Positions 8,941 to 17,180 of a stretch of 64,000 nt of DNA are shown here, piece by piece; the stretch's first letter is position 1, and each line of letters starts with the position of its first letter. Source of the stretch: Rhizobium oryzicola. Its GTDB lineage: Bacteria; Pseudomonadota; Alphaproteobacteria; Rhizobiales; Rhizobiaceae. Under the pieces are notes generated by a model. The model searched no databases. It was not told the DNA's origin and worked only from the letters and a program-made list of their open reading frames with translations. The stretch spans positions 744,001 through 808,000 of the forward strand of contig NZ_JAUKWQ010000001.1 of assembly GCF_030504645.1 (NCBI RefSeq). The letters are read 5' to 3'. Both the position numbers and the translations under genes were made by a program.

Positions 8941-10287
8941 ATGTCATCTTCAATTGATTCGGAATCCCTTCTTTCTCGCGCAAGCGAGCTGATCAGTCTT
9001 GCAAAAAAGGCGGGCGCCGATCAGGCCGATGCCGTGGTGGTGCGTTCGCGCTCGCGTTCGGTCAGTGTGCGCCTCGGCAAGGTGGAGGGAACGGAAGCCT
9101 CCGAAAGCGATGATTTCGCGTTGCGCGTCTTTGTCGGAAACCGCGTCGCCAGCGTCTCGGCCAATCCGGGCTTCGACCTCTCTGCATTGGCGGAACGTGC
9201 GGTTGCCATGGCCAAGGTCTCGCCGGAAGATCCCTTCGCCTGCCTGGCGGATGAGCGGGATATCGCCCGCAACTACCCCGATCTCGATCTCTTCGATCCG
9301 TCGGAGCTTTCCACCGAAGCCATGACCGAGGCGGCGCTTGCGATGGAAGAGGCCGCACTTTCTGTCAACGGGGTTACCAATTCGTCAGGGGCTGGTGCAT
9401 CGGCCGGTTTCGGCGGTTTGGTGCTGGTCACCTCACATGGCTTTTCCGGCAGCTATCTCGCCAGCCGCTTTGGTCGGTCCGTCAGCGTGATCGCGGGCGA
9501 AGGCACCAAGATGGAGCGGGACTATGATTATGACAGCCGCCTCTATCTCGCCGATCTCGATGACGCCGCAGATATCGGCCGTCGAGCTGGTGAGAGGGTG
9601 GTGAAGCGTTTGAACCCGCGTCAGGTCGAAACGGGCAGCAATGTTACCGTCGTCTTCGATCCGCGCGTGGCGCGCGGCTTCGTCGGCCATATCGCTGGCG
9701 CAATCAATGGCGCCTCCGTTGCCCGCAAGACCAGTTTCCTGCGCGACAAGATGGGGCAGCAGGTTCTGAAAGCCGGTCTAAACATTACCGACGATCCGCT
9801 CATCGTGCGCGGTTCGTCGTCACGGCCATTCGATGGCGAGGGCGTGAGAGGCGAGCGCATGGTGATGATTGAGGATGGTGTGCTGAAGCACTGGTTCCTC
9901 TCCACCTCTACCGCGCGCGAACTCGGCCTTTCCACCAATGGCCGCGGCGTGCGCGGCGGTACGCAGGTAACACCGGCCTCGACCAATCTGGCGCTGGAAC
10001 CGGGCGATATCGCGCCCGAGGATCTGATCCGCAGCATTGGCAACGGCTTCTATGTCACGGAACTGATCGGCCAGGGCGTCAACATGATCACCGGCGAGTA
10101 TAGCCGGGGTGCGACGGGCTTCTGGATCGAGAATGGCGAACTGGCCTATCCAGTTTCAGAGGTCACGATCGCATCGAACCTGAAGGACATGTTCATGCGT
10201 GTGACGCCGGCCAATGACATCGACCGCAGCTATGGCGTGGCGGCACCGACCCTTGCCATTGAAGGCATGACGCTGGCAGGTCGTTGA
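8941..10287 (+). CDS. pmbA: TldD/PmbA family metalloprotease, PmbA type
   Basis: Member of the TldD/PmbA (TldE) peptidase pair, which in other bacteria processes microcin B17 precursor and CcdA. The 448 residues match PmbA in length, with the conserved Gly-rich C-terminal half (GVRGGTQVTPASTN, GYSRGATGFWIENG as EYSRGATGFW). PmbA-type subunits lack the HExxxH zinc motif of TldD, and I see none here. It overlaps the following phosphatase start by one base (TGATG), so the two are translationally coupled. The partner tldD is not in this window. Confidence 0.9.
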   Translation: MSSSIDSESLLSRASELISLAKKAGADQADAVVVRSRSRSVSVRLGKVEGTEASESDDFALRVFVGNRVASVSANPGFDLSALAERAVAMAKVSPEDPFACLADERDIARNYPDLDLFDPSELSTEAMTEAALAMEEAALSVNGVTNSSGAGASAGFGGLVLVTSHGFSGSYLASRFGRSVSVIAGEGTKMERDYDYDSRLYLADLDDAADIGRRAGERVVKRLNPRQVETGSNVTVVFDPRVARGFVGHIAGAINGASVARKTSFLRDKMGQQVLKAGLNITDDPLIVRGSSSRPFDGEGVRGERMVMIEDGVLKHWFLSTSTARELGLSTNGRGVRGGTQVTPASTNLALEPGDIAPEDLIRSIGNGFYVTELIGQGVNMITGEYSRGATGFWIENGELAYPVSEVTIASNLKDMFMRVTPANDIDRSYGVAAPTLAIEGMTLAGR

Positions 10288-11090
10288 TGGTGGAAGGCAG
10301 CGGTGATCGCGACTGGAGTGACGATCTGGCCCTCATCCGCCAGGCGGCGCGGGAAGCTGGCGAGATCGCGCTTGGCTTCTTTGGCAACGCGCCGGAAGTG
10401 TGGTGGAAGAACGAGGGCCGCTCTCCGGTCAGCGCCGCCGATTTTGCGGCCAACGACCGTCTGCAATCCATCCTTCTCAAGGCCAGGCCAGACTATGGCT
10501 GGCTTTCTGAAGAGACCGACGACGATAGTGCCCGGCTGAAGGCCGACACAGTGTTCGTGATCGATCCGATCGATGGCACGCGCGCCTTCATCGCGCGGGA
10601 AAAGACCTGGTGCGTCAGCGTCGCCGTTGTCCATAAGGGTGCGCCCGTCGCGGGCGTTCTCTTCGCGCCGGCGCTGGAAGAAGAGTTCACCGCTGTTCTG
10701 GGCGGCACCGCCTTCAAGAACGCACAACCGATCTCGGTCGCGCCGGAAAGGCCAGGCGAACTCAGGCAGATTGCGGTCGCCGAGGATATGCTGGTACGCT
10801 TTCCGAAAGGCGTGCGTGAAACCCTGCAACGCATCCGTCATGTGCCATCGCTCGCTTACCGATTGGCCATGGTGGCGGATGGCCGGATCGATGGCACGGT
10901 CGTCAAGCGCAACTCCCATGACTGGGATCTCGCCGCCGCCGATCTCATCCTTGCCTGTGCCGGAGGTCGGCTAACGGATCTGGATGGCAATCGCCTTGTC
11001 TATAATCGTGCCGATGTGAAACACGGGGTCCTGTGCGGCGCATCTGAACATGTGTTGGAAAGCCTGGTTGCGGCACTGACCTCGGGTTGA
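10287..11090 (+). CDS. cysQ: 3'(2'),5'-bisphosphate nucleotidase / inositol monophosphatase family (CysQ-like)
   Basis: A Mg2+-dependent, Li+-sensitive type phosphatase that probably hydrolyses 3'-phosphoadenosine-5'-phosphate from sulfur metabolism. The family metal site is complete: LSEE at residues 73-76, DPIDGT at 93-98 and WDLAAAD near the C terminus. The ATG at 10287 shares its A with the pmbA stop; a TTG codon lies immediately before it. CysQ versus a general inositol-phosphatase role is inferred, because the family members differ mainly in the substrate loop. Confidence 0.82.
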   Translation: MVEGSGDRDWSDDLALIRQAAREAGEIALGFFGNAPEVWWKNEGRSPVSAADFAANDRLQSILLKARPDYGWLSEETDDDSARLKADTVFVIDPIDGTRAFIAREKTWCVSVAVVHKGAPVAGVLFAPALEEEFTAVLGGTAFKNAQPISVAPERPGELRQIAVAEDMLVRFPKGVRETLQRIRHVPSLAYRLAMVADGRIDGTVVKRNSHDWDLAAADLILACAGGRLTDLDGNRLVYNRADVKHGVLCGASEHVLESLVAALTSG

Positions 11091-11148
11091 CCTTTCCCCC
11101 GGAATGCCGCAGGAAAGCCTTGCGGAGGAGAAGGTAAGGAAATTGGCG

Positions 11149-11388
11149 ATGACGGACTCGACAGAAAACAAACAGCTTCTTCACCTGGTCTTCGGCGGCG
11201 AATTGGAGAGCCTGCAGAGCGTGCGCTTCAAGGATCTTACCGCGCTTGATATCGTCGGCATCTTTCCGGATTACGCCAGCGCGCTGGTGGCCTGGAAGGG
11301 CAAGGCGCAAGCGACCGTCGACAACGCCCAGATGCGCTATTTCATCGTGCACATGCATCGCCTGCTGGACCCGGATCAGAAAGCCTGA
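11149..11388 (+). CDS. DUF4170 domain-containing small protein
   Basis: A cytoplasmic protein of 79 residues and unknown function; recognisable segments are LHLVFGGELESL, VGIFPDYASAL and RYFIVHMHRLLDP. AAGGTAAGGA about 10 bases upstream fixes the ATG at 11149; an earlier in-frame ATG at 11104 lacks such a site. It sits between the cysQ-like gene and waaA, an arrangement I recall from other Rhizobiales, so it may be connected with envelope assembly, but nothing in the sequence proves that. Confidence 0.8.
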   Translation: MTDSTENKQLLHLVFGGELESLQSVRFKDLTALDIVGIFPDYASALVAWKGKAQATVDNAQMRYFIVHMHRLLDPDQKA

Positions 11389-11518
11389 TCAACTGGGTCA
11401 ACTTTTAGATCCCTTTTGCGGGGCCTGTTTTTGACGCATTTCTGGCGCAAAAGCGCGACTTCTTGAGTGAGGCGGTTGCCTGGAGGATGCTGGTGTATTT
11501 CGAACGGGAGCGGACGCA

Positions 11519-12832
11519 GTGAGTAACGGCTTGGCGCGCATGGCCTTGCTCGGATACCGCGTCGCCGGCATCTGCGCCTATCCTTTGGCCAGCCCCTATC
11601 TCACCTATCGCGCCTTCAAGGGCAAGGAAGAGCGCCAGCGGCGCATGGAGCGCTTCGGTTATCCAAGCGCCCCGCGCCCGCGCGGCCCGCTGATCTGGGT
11701 GCATGCGGCAAGCGTCGGCGAAACGCTGGCGGTCATCCCGATGATCCGCGAGTTGTTGCGACGGGAAATCCATATCCTGCTCACCACAGGCACGGTGACG
11801 TCTGCGAGTCTCGTTCGTCAACGGCTCGGGGATGAAGTCATCCACCAATATGTCCCGCTGGATGTGAAATTCCCGATCAAGCGCTTCATCGCTTACTGGC
11901 GGCCGGATGCGGCAATTACCGCCGAATCCGAAATCTGGCCAACGACGGTTGCGGAACTCGCACGCCGGCAGATCCCGCAGATCCGGGTCAATGCCCGCAT
12001 CTCGGACCGCTCCTTTGCGCGCTGGAGCAGCCATCCCTCGATCGCCGAACTGCTGTTCGGCAAGCTGGCGCTGGTCGTTGCTCGCGATGATGTGGATGCG
12101 GAGCGTTTCCGCGATCTCGGTGCCTGGCCGGTGGTTACCTCAGGCAATCTGAAGGGCGATACAGACCCGCCGCCTTGCGACCAGCAGGAGGTCGATCGCT
12201 ATCTGGCGCAGATCGGTTCTCGGCGCACCTGGGCGGCGATCTGCACCTTCGAGGGTGAAGAGGAAGCGGCTGCTTTCGTGCATCGTGCACTGAAGCCGCG
12301 CGACGAACAGCTGACGATCATCGTTCCCCGCCACCCCGAGCGTGGCGATCAGATCGAGACCATGCTGAAGGAAAAGGGCTTGGTTGTCGCCCGTCGCTCC
12401 CGTGGGGATGCGATCACCGCGGAAACGGATATCTTCCTCGGCGATACGATCGGAGAAATGGGCCTTTACCTGAGGCTGACGGATATTTCCTTCGTCGGGC
12501 GTTCACTGACAGCCGAAGGCGGGCAGAACCCGCTCGAATCCACCATGCTGGGCTGCGCTGTGCTGAGCGGACCCAATGTGCAGAATTTCCGCGATACCTA
12601 TCTGCATCTCGTGCGCAAGGGTGGCGCGCGGATGATCCGCGATACGGAAATGCTGGCCAAGGCCGTGCATTACCTGATGACCAACGAGGTTGCCCGCCGC
12701 AAGATGATCGACAGCGGCGAAGAGGCCATCCAGGATCTGCGCGGCGCCTTGTCCATCACACTTAAGGCGTTGGAACCCTATATCAATCCGCTCACTGTTT
12801 CGGCGCGTTTGCGTCCCGCCAATGCAGGATGA
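11519..12832 (+). CDS. waaA: 3-deoxy-D-manno-octulosonic acid transferase (KDO transferase)
   Basis: Transfers KDO from CMP-KDO to lipid IVA at the inner face of the cytoplasmic membrane during LPS assembly. The 437 residues fit GT30 enzymes: an N-terminal hydrophobic anchor (MALLGYRVAGICAYPLA), the region with WVHAASVGE (catalytic Glu), AESEIWP, and the C-terminal donor-binding GQNPLE. The start is GTG at 11519, with GGGAG upstream. Its stop overlaps the ATG of the HAD gene (ATGA). Together with lpxK downstream it forms a lipid A/KDO gene set. Confidence 0.95.
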   Translation: MSNGLARMALLGYRVAGICAYPLASPYLTYRAFKGKEERQRRMERFGYPSAPRPRGPLIWVHAASVGETLAVIPMIRELLRREIHILLTTGTVTSASLVRQRLGDEVIHQYVPLDVKFPIKRFIAYWRPDAAITAESEIWPTTVAELARRQIPQIRVNARISDRSFARWSSHPSIAELLFGKLALVVARDDVDAERFRDLGAWPVVTSGNLKGDTDPPPCDQQEVDRYLAQIGSRRTWAAICTFEGEEEAAAFVHRALKPRDEQLTIIVPRHPERGDQIETMLKEKGLVVARRSRGDAITAETDIFLGDTIGEMGLYLRLTDISFVGRSLTAEGGQNPLESTMLGCAVLSGPNVQNFRDTYLHLVRKGGARMIRDTEMLAKAVHYLMTNEVARRKMIDSGEEAIQDLRGALSITLKALEPYINPLTVSARLRPANAG

Positions 12833-13566
12833 CCATGCGGCAGATTGATCTCACCCGGATCGCTGGGCTCCTGTTCGACAAGGACGGAACCCTCTTGCGC
12901 TATGATGAGAGCTGGGGGCCGGTCAACCGCGAGTGCGCGCGCATTGCCGCAGCCGGCGGCGGACCGGAGCTGGAGGCGAAGCTGCTTCTCGCCTGCGGCA
13001 TGGACCCCGTATCGGGCCTGACCCGGGCCGACAGCCTGTTTGCCGCGGGCACGGCCGCACAGATTGCGGCAGGCATGGTCGCGGCCGGTTCTCCACTCTC
13101 TGCCGATGCGCTGACGGTGGAATTCGATGCGCTCTTTGTGCGCGCCACGGAATATTCCGTGCCGGTGACGGATCTCGCTGGCTTCTTTGCGCGGCTGAAG
13201 GAGCGGGGTTTCCGTCTCGGCGTCGCCTCCAGCGATAACGAACAGTCCATTCGTGAAACCGCGGCTCGATTCGGCTTCATCGCCCATCTGGATTTCATTG
13301 CCGGTTATGACAGCGGTCATGGCTGCAAGCCGTCGCCGGGCATGGTCCACGGCTTCTGCGCGGCGGTGGGTCTTGAGCCGGATCAGGTGGCCATGGTGGG
13401 CGACAACAACCACGATCTTCACATGGGCGCCAGCGCCGGTGTCGGTCTCAATGTCGCGGTCCTGACGGGCACGGGTTCGCTGGAGACGCTGCAGGCTGCC
13501 GCCGATGTGGTGCTGGATGATATCACCGCGCTTGAGACCTTGCTGCCGGTCCATCAAACCGCTTAA
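12829..13566 (+). CDS. HAD-superfamily hydrolase, phosphoglycolate-phosphatase-like
   Basis: A soluble phosphatase of 245 residues. The HAD motifs are all present: FDKDGTLLR (motif I; the first Asp is the nucleophile), GVASSDN (motif II Ser), the Lys in CKPSPGM (motif III) and GDNNHDLHMG (motif IV acidic pair). It overlaps waaA by four bases and precedes lpxK, so it could act on a small phosphorylated intermediate of that pathway, but the substrate is unknown and it may be a housekeeping phosphatase. Confidence 0.85.
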   Translation: MTMRQIDLTRIAGLLFDKDGTLLRYDESWGPVNRECARIAAAGGGPELEAKLLLACGMDPVSGLTRADSLFAAGTAAQIAAGMVAAGSPLSADALTVEFDALFVRATEYSVPVTDLAGFFARLKERGFRLGVASSDNEQSIRETAARFGFIAHLDFIAGYDSGHGCKPSPGMVHGFCAAVGLEPDQVAMVGDNNHDLHMGASAGVGLNVAVLTGTGSLETLQAAADVVLDDITALETLLPVHQTA

Positions 13567-13612
13567 GCAGGTTGTGGAAAAGTGTTCACGGTTTTCCGAT
13601 AAGAACCTGCTT
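13565..13612. repeat. 48-bp nested palindrome, rhizobial intergenic repeat type
   Basis: Outer arms AAGCAGGTT (13565-13573) and AACCTGCTT (13604-13612) enclose a second stem GGAAAAGTG (13576-13584) with CAC..TTTTCC (13587-13597). It begins inside the stop codon of the HAD gene. The core GGAAAAGTG..CACGGTTTTCC resembles short palindromic units that I recall as dispersed in rhizobial genomes. RNA from it would fold into a long hairpin between the HAD gene and lpxK. Confidence 0.65.
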
Positions 13613-13623
13613 CAAAACAACAG

Positions 13624-13668
13624 GTTAAGCAGACGAAGCGTTGGCGTGCCAAAGAAAGTCTGCTTAAC
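13624..13668. repeat. Second nested palindrome next to the first
   Basis: Perfect 11-bp arms GTTAAGCAGAC (13624-13634) and GTCTGCTTAAC (13658-13668) surround an inner TTGGC-GT-GCCAA stem (13641-13652). The outer-arm motif GTTAAGCAG repeats part of the first palindrome's arm (TTAAGCAGG), which suggests that the two units are related. Confidence 0.6.
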
Positions 13669-13715
13669 TGGCATTTCCATTTCAAGGCTTCGACAGGGCA
13701 AAACCGGGAGGGTTC

Positions 13716-14747
13716 ATGGTTTCCGACGCGCCTCCCTTCTGGTGGACCAAAGCCGACTGGCGCGCCTGGGCGCTTTCCCCATTTTCCTTTCTCTATGGCC
13801 GCATCGCTGGGCGACGCATGACGCGGGCCGTGCGTCCTTCCGTGCCGGTGCCGGTCCTTTGCATCGGTAACTTCACGGTGGGTGGTGCCGGTAAGACGCC
13901 GACGGCGCTGGCCATGGCCAGGGCGGCCAAGGCTATGGGCTTGCGCCCCGGTTTTCTCAGTCGCGGCTATGGCGGCAGCCTCGATGTCACGACGGTCGTC
14001 GATCCCGCGCATCACCGTGCCGATGCGGTGGGCGACGAGCCGCTGCTGCTCGCCACCGAGGCGCTAACCGTTATCTCCCGCCGCAGGCTTGAAGGTGCCA
14101 GGCGGTTGGTGGAGGAGGGGGCGGACATCATCATCATGGATGATGGTTTCCAGAGTGCGCGGCTGGCTATCGATTACGCGCTTGTCGTCGTGGATAGTCA
14201 TCGCGGCATCGGTAACGGTCATGTGGTACCGGCTGGTCCCGTACGTGCGCCTCTTGCTGTGCAGATGCGGCAGATGTCCGCGCTGCTGAAAGTGGGCGAG
14301 GGCGATGCGGCGGACCCTTTGGTTCGGCAGGCGGCGCGGGCGGGAAGGCAGGTTCTGGTGGCAAGGCTTCTGCCGCGGCACGACGCGACCCTGCAAGGTG
14401 CCCGGGTACTGGCCTTTGCGGGCATCGCCGATCCCGGCAAGTTCTATCGCACCCTTCGATCGCTCGGCGCAGAGATCGTGGCAGAGCGGGGCTTTCCCGA
14501 TCATCATTACTTCGCCGAGGATGAGATTGCCGCCCTGATCGCGGATGCGGAGCAGCAGGGGCTGCAACTCGTCACCACGGCCAAGGATGCAGCGCGGTTG
14601 CGCGGCCATCACGGTGCCGCGGAAGCGCTTTTATCCCGCACGCGGATTGTCGATGTCGACATGCTGTTCGATGATCCGCAGGCACCGGCAGCCATTCTGG
14701 AAGCGGCGATCAAGGCCTGCAAGACGAGGCTGCTGAAGAAATCCTGA
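13716..14747 (+). CDS. lpxK: Tetraacyldisaccharide 4'-kinase
   Basis: Phosphorylates the 4' position of the lipid A disaccharide at the inner membrane. The 343 residues have the usual length. The Walker A is GGAGKTPT at the end of the [13 protein letters not shown] segment, and DDGFQ is the conserved motif of the family. It lies in the lipid A/KDO block, but about 150 bases with two palindromes separate it from the HAD gene, so transcription may be partly independent. It converges with the DUF2093 gene, with three bases between the stops. Confidence 0.95.
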   Translation: MVSDAPPFWWTKADWRAWALSPFSFLYGRIAGRRMTRAVRPSVPVPVLCIGNFTVGGAGKTPTALAMARAAKAMGLRPGFLSRGYGGSLDVTTVVDPAHHRADAVGDEPLLLATEALTVISRRRLEGARRLVEEGADIIIMDDGFQSARLAIDYALVVVDSHRGIGNGHVVPAGPVRAPLAVQMRQMSALLKVGEGDAADPLVRQAARAGRQVLVARLLPRHDATLQGARVLAFAGIADPGKFYRTLRSLGAEIVAERGFPDHHYFAEDEIAALIADAEQQGLQLVTTAKDAARLRGHHGAAEALLSRTRIVDVDMLFDDPQAPAAILEAAIKACKTRLLKKS

Positions 14748-14750
14748 GCC

Positions 14751-14987
14751 TTAGTCGCGCTTCTGGTTGGGCAGAATGCCGGCGTGCTTGTCCGCTTCCA
14801 GTGAGGAAGCCGCATCCGCATAGGGTTCCTGGCGAGCAACGCTCCAGTATTTCAGCTCGTCCACCGGAATGGGCGTGCCCGTCATGGCGCAGGTGACGTA
14901 GGATCCTGCCTGCAGGATCTGATAGTCCCCGTCGAGATAGCGGATCTTGGCCTCACGGTTTCCACCTCCCTCGAAACGGTTCATCAT
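14751..14987 (-). CDS. DUF2093 domain-containing small protein
   Basis: A protein of 78 residues and unknown function. The conserved core is visible as AKIRYLDGDYQIL, GSYVTCAMTG and PVDELKYWSV. The start at 14987 (tandem ATGATG) is decided by CAGGAGA a few bases upstream. It follows mutL by 63 bases on the same strand and may be cotranscribed with it. I know of no experimental function for the family. Confidence 0.82.
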   Translation of the reverse strand: MMNRFEGGGNREAKIRYLDGDYQILQAGSYVTCAMTGTPIPVDELKYWSVARQEPYADAASSLEADKHAGILPNQKRD

Positions 14988-15050
14988 CCTGCGTCTCCTG
15001 TCGAATGTCATGATTATGCTTTAGAGCGCGGCACACGGAAAAGCCAGCCA

Positions 15051-16889
15051 TCAACTGCGCCCGAACAGCCTCTCGATATCAGTCAGCTTCAGTTCGATAT
15101 AGGTTGGCCTGCCGTGATTGCATTGGCCGGAGCCGGGTGTCGCTTCCATTTCACGCAGCAATGCATTCATCTCTTCAGGCCTGAGCCTCCGTCCGGAACG
15201 CACGGAGCCATGGCAGGCCATGGTGGCGGCCAGATGTTCCAGCCGCGTCTTCAATCCGTCCGCCGTGTTCCACTCGCCGATCTCGTCGGCCAGATCGCGG
15301 ATCAGAGCTGTGGTGTCAACTTCGCCCAGCATGGCCGGCGTTTCGCGCACGGCAACCGCACCGGGGCCGAAACGCTCTAGAACGAGGCCCAGACGCTCCA
15401 GTTGAGACGCGTGGCTGGCCAACCGATCGCAATCCTCTTCGGGCAGGTCGATGATGTCGGGGATCAGCAGAACCTGCGAAGGAAGGCGCTCCGCATCCAG
15501 TGCCTTGCGCATCTTCTCGAAGACGAGGCGTTCGTGGGCGGCGTGCTGATCGACAATGACCAGCCCGTTTTCCGTCTGGGCAACGATGTAGTTCTCATGA
15601 AGCTGAGCGCGCGCGGCACCCAGCGGAAACTGGCTGGTGGCATCGGGAGCGGCTGGCGCCGGCTGAGGCGAGACCTCGGGGGGAGGCTCCGCCCGCGCTG
15701 TTGGGGTCGCGAAGCTATCGAAGGCCGATTGGCGGGCTTCGGAAAAGCCGGAACCGGTCGCAGCGGCAAAAGGTCGGAATGGAGAACGTTCCGCGGTCCA
15801 GTTCGCAGCCGGTGCGGAGCGCAGGGGCGACGCCGTCGGGTTCGGCGAAAAGCCGGGGCGAAAGGCGCGCATGAGCCCGTCCGCGCTCGTCGTCGATCCC
15901 CGATCACCTTCGCGGGCAAGCGCCTGGCGCACCGCGCCGACAATCAGCCCGCGCACCAGACCAGGATCACGAAAGCGCACATCCGCCTTGGCCGGATGCA
16001 CGTTCACATCCACTAATGCCGGATCGAGCTGGATCGACAGCACCGCCACCGGATAGCGTCCGGACGGGATCGTCTCGGCATAGGCGCCGCGCAACGCCGA
16101 GAGGATCAGTTTGTCCTGCACCGGACGCCCGTTGACGAAGGCATATTGATGGGCGGAATTGCCGCGGTGAAAGGTCGGCACGCCCGCATAACCGGTCAGT
16201 TGAATGTCTTCCCGCTCGGCATCCAGTTCAATGGCATTGTCCTTGAAATCCGCGCCCAGCACCTGTGCCATGCGGGTGAGGGGATCATCGACGGCTGCGG
16301 GAAATTCCAGCGTTGAGCGATCCGAGCCTGAGAGCACGAAGCGCACATGCGGGAAGGCAATTGCCATGCGCTTGACCACTTCGGTGATGGCTGCCGCCTC
16401 CGCCTTCTCCGTCTTCAGGAATTTCAGCCGCGCAGGTGTCGCAAAGAAGATGTCGCGCACCTCGACCACCGTGCCGGTATTGGCCGCCGCCGGACGCACG
16501 CTCGACACCTTGCCGCCCGTAACGGAAATTTCCGCACCCGTTTCCGCGCCGGGGCGCCGCGTGGTGATGGAAAGCTTGGCAACCGAGCCGATCGAGGGAA
16601 GTGCCTCGCCGCGAAAGCCGAGCGTGCGGATATCATCCAGCGTATCCGAGATCTTGGAAGTGCAATGGCGCTTCACCGCCAGCTCCAGATCGTTTGGCGT
16701 CATGCCGCCGCCATTGTCGCTGATTCGGATCAGGCTCTTGCCGCCGCCGGCTGTCGCTATCTCAATACGCGTTGCACCCGCATCGATGGCGTTTTCGATC
16801 AACTCCTTGGCAGCACTGGCCGGCCGCTCGATGACCTCACCGGCGGCAATCTGGTTGATCAGGGTCTCTGGAAGCTGCTTGACGAACAT
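15051..16889 (-). CDS. mutL: DNA mismatch repair endonuclease/ATPase
   Basis: Couples MutS mismatch recognition to strand removal. The GHKL ATPase domain is complete: [12 protein letters not shown] (motif I), DNGGGM (motif II), [12 protein letters not shown] (motif III). The C-terminal dimerisation domain carries the alphaproteobacterial form of the endonuclease motif ([12 protein letters not shown]), and the end has [12 protein letters not shown] and CNHGRPT, typical of MutL homologues with nicking activity. A Pro/Ala-rich linker joins the halves. The ATG at 16889 ([20 protein letters not shown]) matches the family's N terminus; the 26 extra codons upstream are not conserved-looking. A CtrA-type box lies 69 bases upstream of the start. 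Confidence 0.95.
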   Translation of the reverse strand: MFVKQLPETLINQIAAGEVIERPASAAKELIENAIDAGATRIEIATAGGGKSLIRISDNGGGMTPNDLELAVKRHCTSKISDTLDDIRTLGFRGEALPSIGSVAKLSITTRRPGAETGAEISVTGGKVSSVRPAAANTGTVVEVRDIFFATPARLKFLKTEKAEAAAITEVVKRMAIAFPHVRFVLSGSDRSTLEFPAAVDDPLTRMAQVLGADFKDNAIELDAEREDIQLTGYAGVPTFHRGNSAHQYAFVNGRPVQDKLILSALRGAYAETIPSGRYPVAVLSIQLDPALVDVNVHPAKADVRFRDPGLVRGLIVGAVRQALAREGDRGSTTSADGLMRAFRPGFSPNPTASPLRSAPAANWTAERSPFRPFAAATGSGFSEARQSAFDSFATPTARAEPPPEVSPQPAPAAPDATSQFPLGAARAQLHENYIVAQTENGLVIVDQHAAHERLVFEKMRKALDAERLPSQVLLIPDIIDLPEEDCDRLASHASQLERLGLVLERFGPGAVAVRETPAMLGEVDTTALIRDLADEIGEWNTADGLKTRLEHLAATMACHGSVRSGRRLRPEEMNALLREMEATPGSGQCNHGRPTYIELKLTDIERLFGRS

Positions 16890-16957
16890 GTCGCTTCTTA
16901 CGTCGTTTCGCACCCGTTTGAAAAGCTGAGTGCTGATGCGATTCCTAGGGTGGATTA

Positions 16958-16973
16958 TTAAGTCCAACTTAAC
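16958..16973 (+). promoter_or_regulatory. Consensus CtrA binding box (TTAA-N7-TTAAC)
   Basis: TTAAGTCCAACTTAAC matches the full CtrA consensus TTAA-N7-TTAAC with no mismatch. It lies in the 291-base region between mutL (start 16889, minus) and the PAS-REC gene (start 17181, plus). The rest of this region shows no other structure that I can name. CtrA is the cell-cycle response regulator of Alphaproteobacteria; which of the two genes is controlled is not decided by the sequence. Confidence 0.55.
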
Positions 16974-17180
16974 AGAAAGCGGCTATTGCTCCAGAGCGAG
17001 AATTATCGCCCCAAACCTACACATCCGTCGGTGCACGGGTGTGCAGAAATCGTATGAACCGGAGCAGAATTGGGCAAGTCAGGATCTTGCCTTCGGAAGG
17101 ACGCGGACGATGACACCGGCACGATCAAGAAAGCCGGCTCCGCCAGAGTGGGGTCGATTGCATCAGCGGAATGGGCTGTG

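Noticed and set aside
16890..16967. 26-codon upstream extension of mutL
   Set aside because: The family starts at [20 protein letters not shown]; the extension would also cover the CtrA box.
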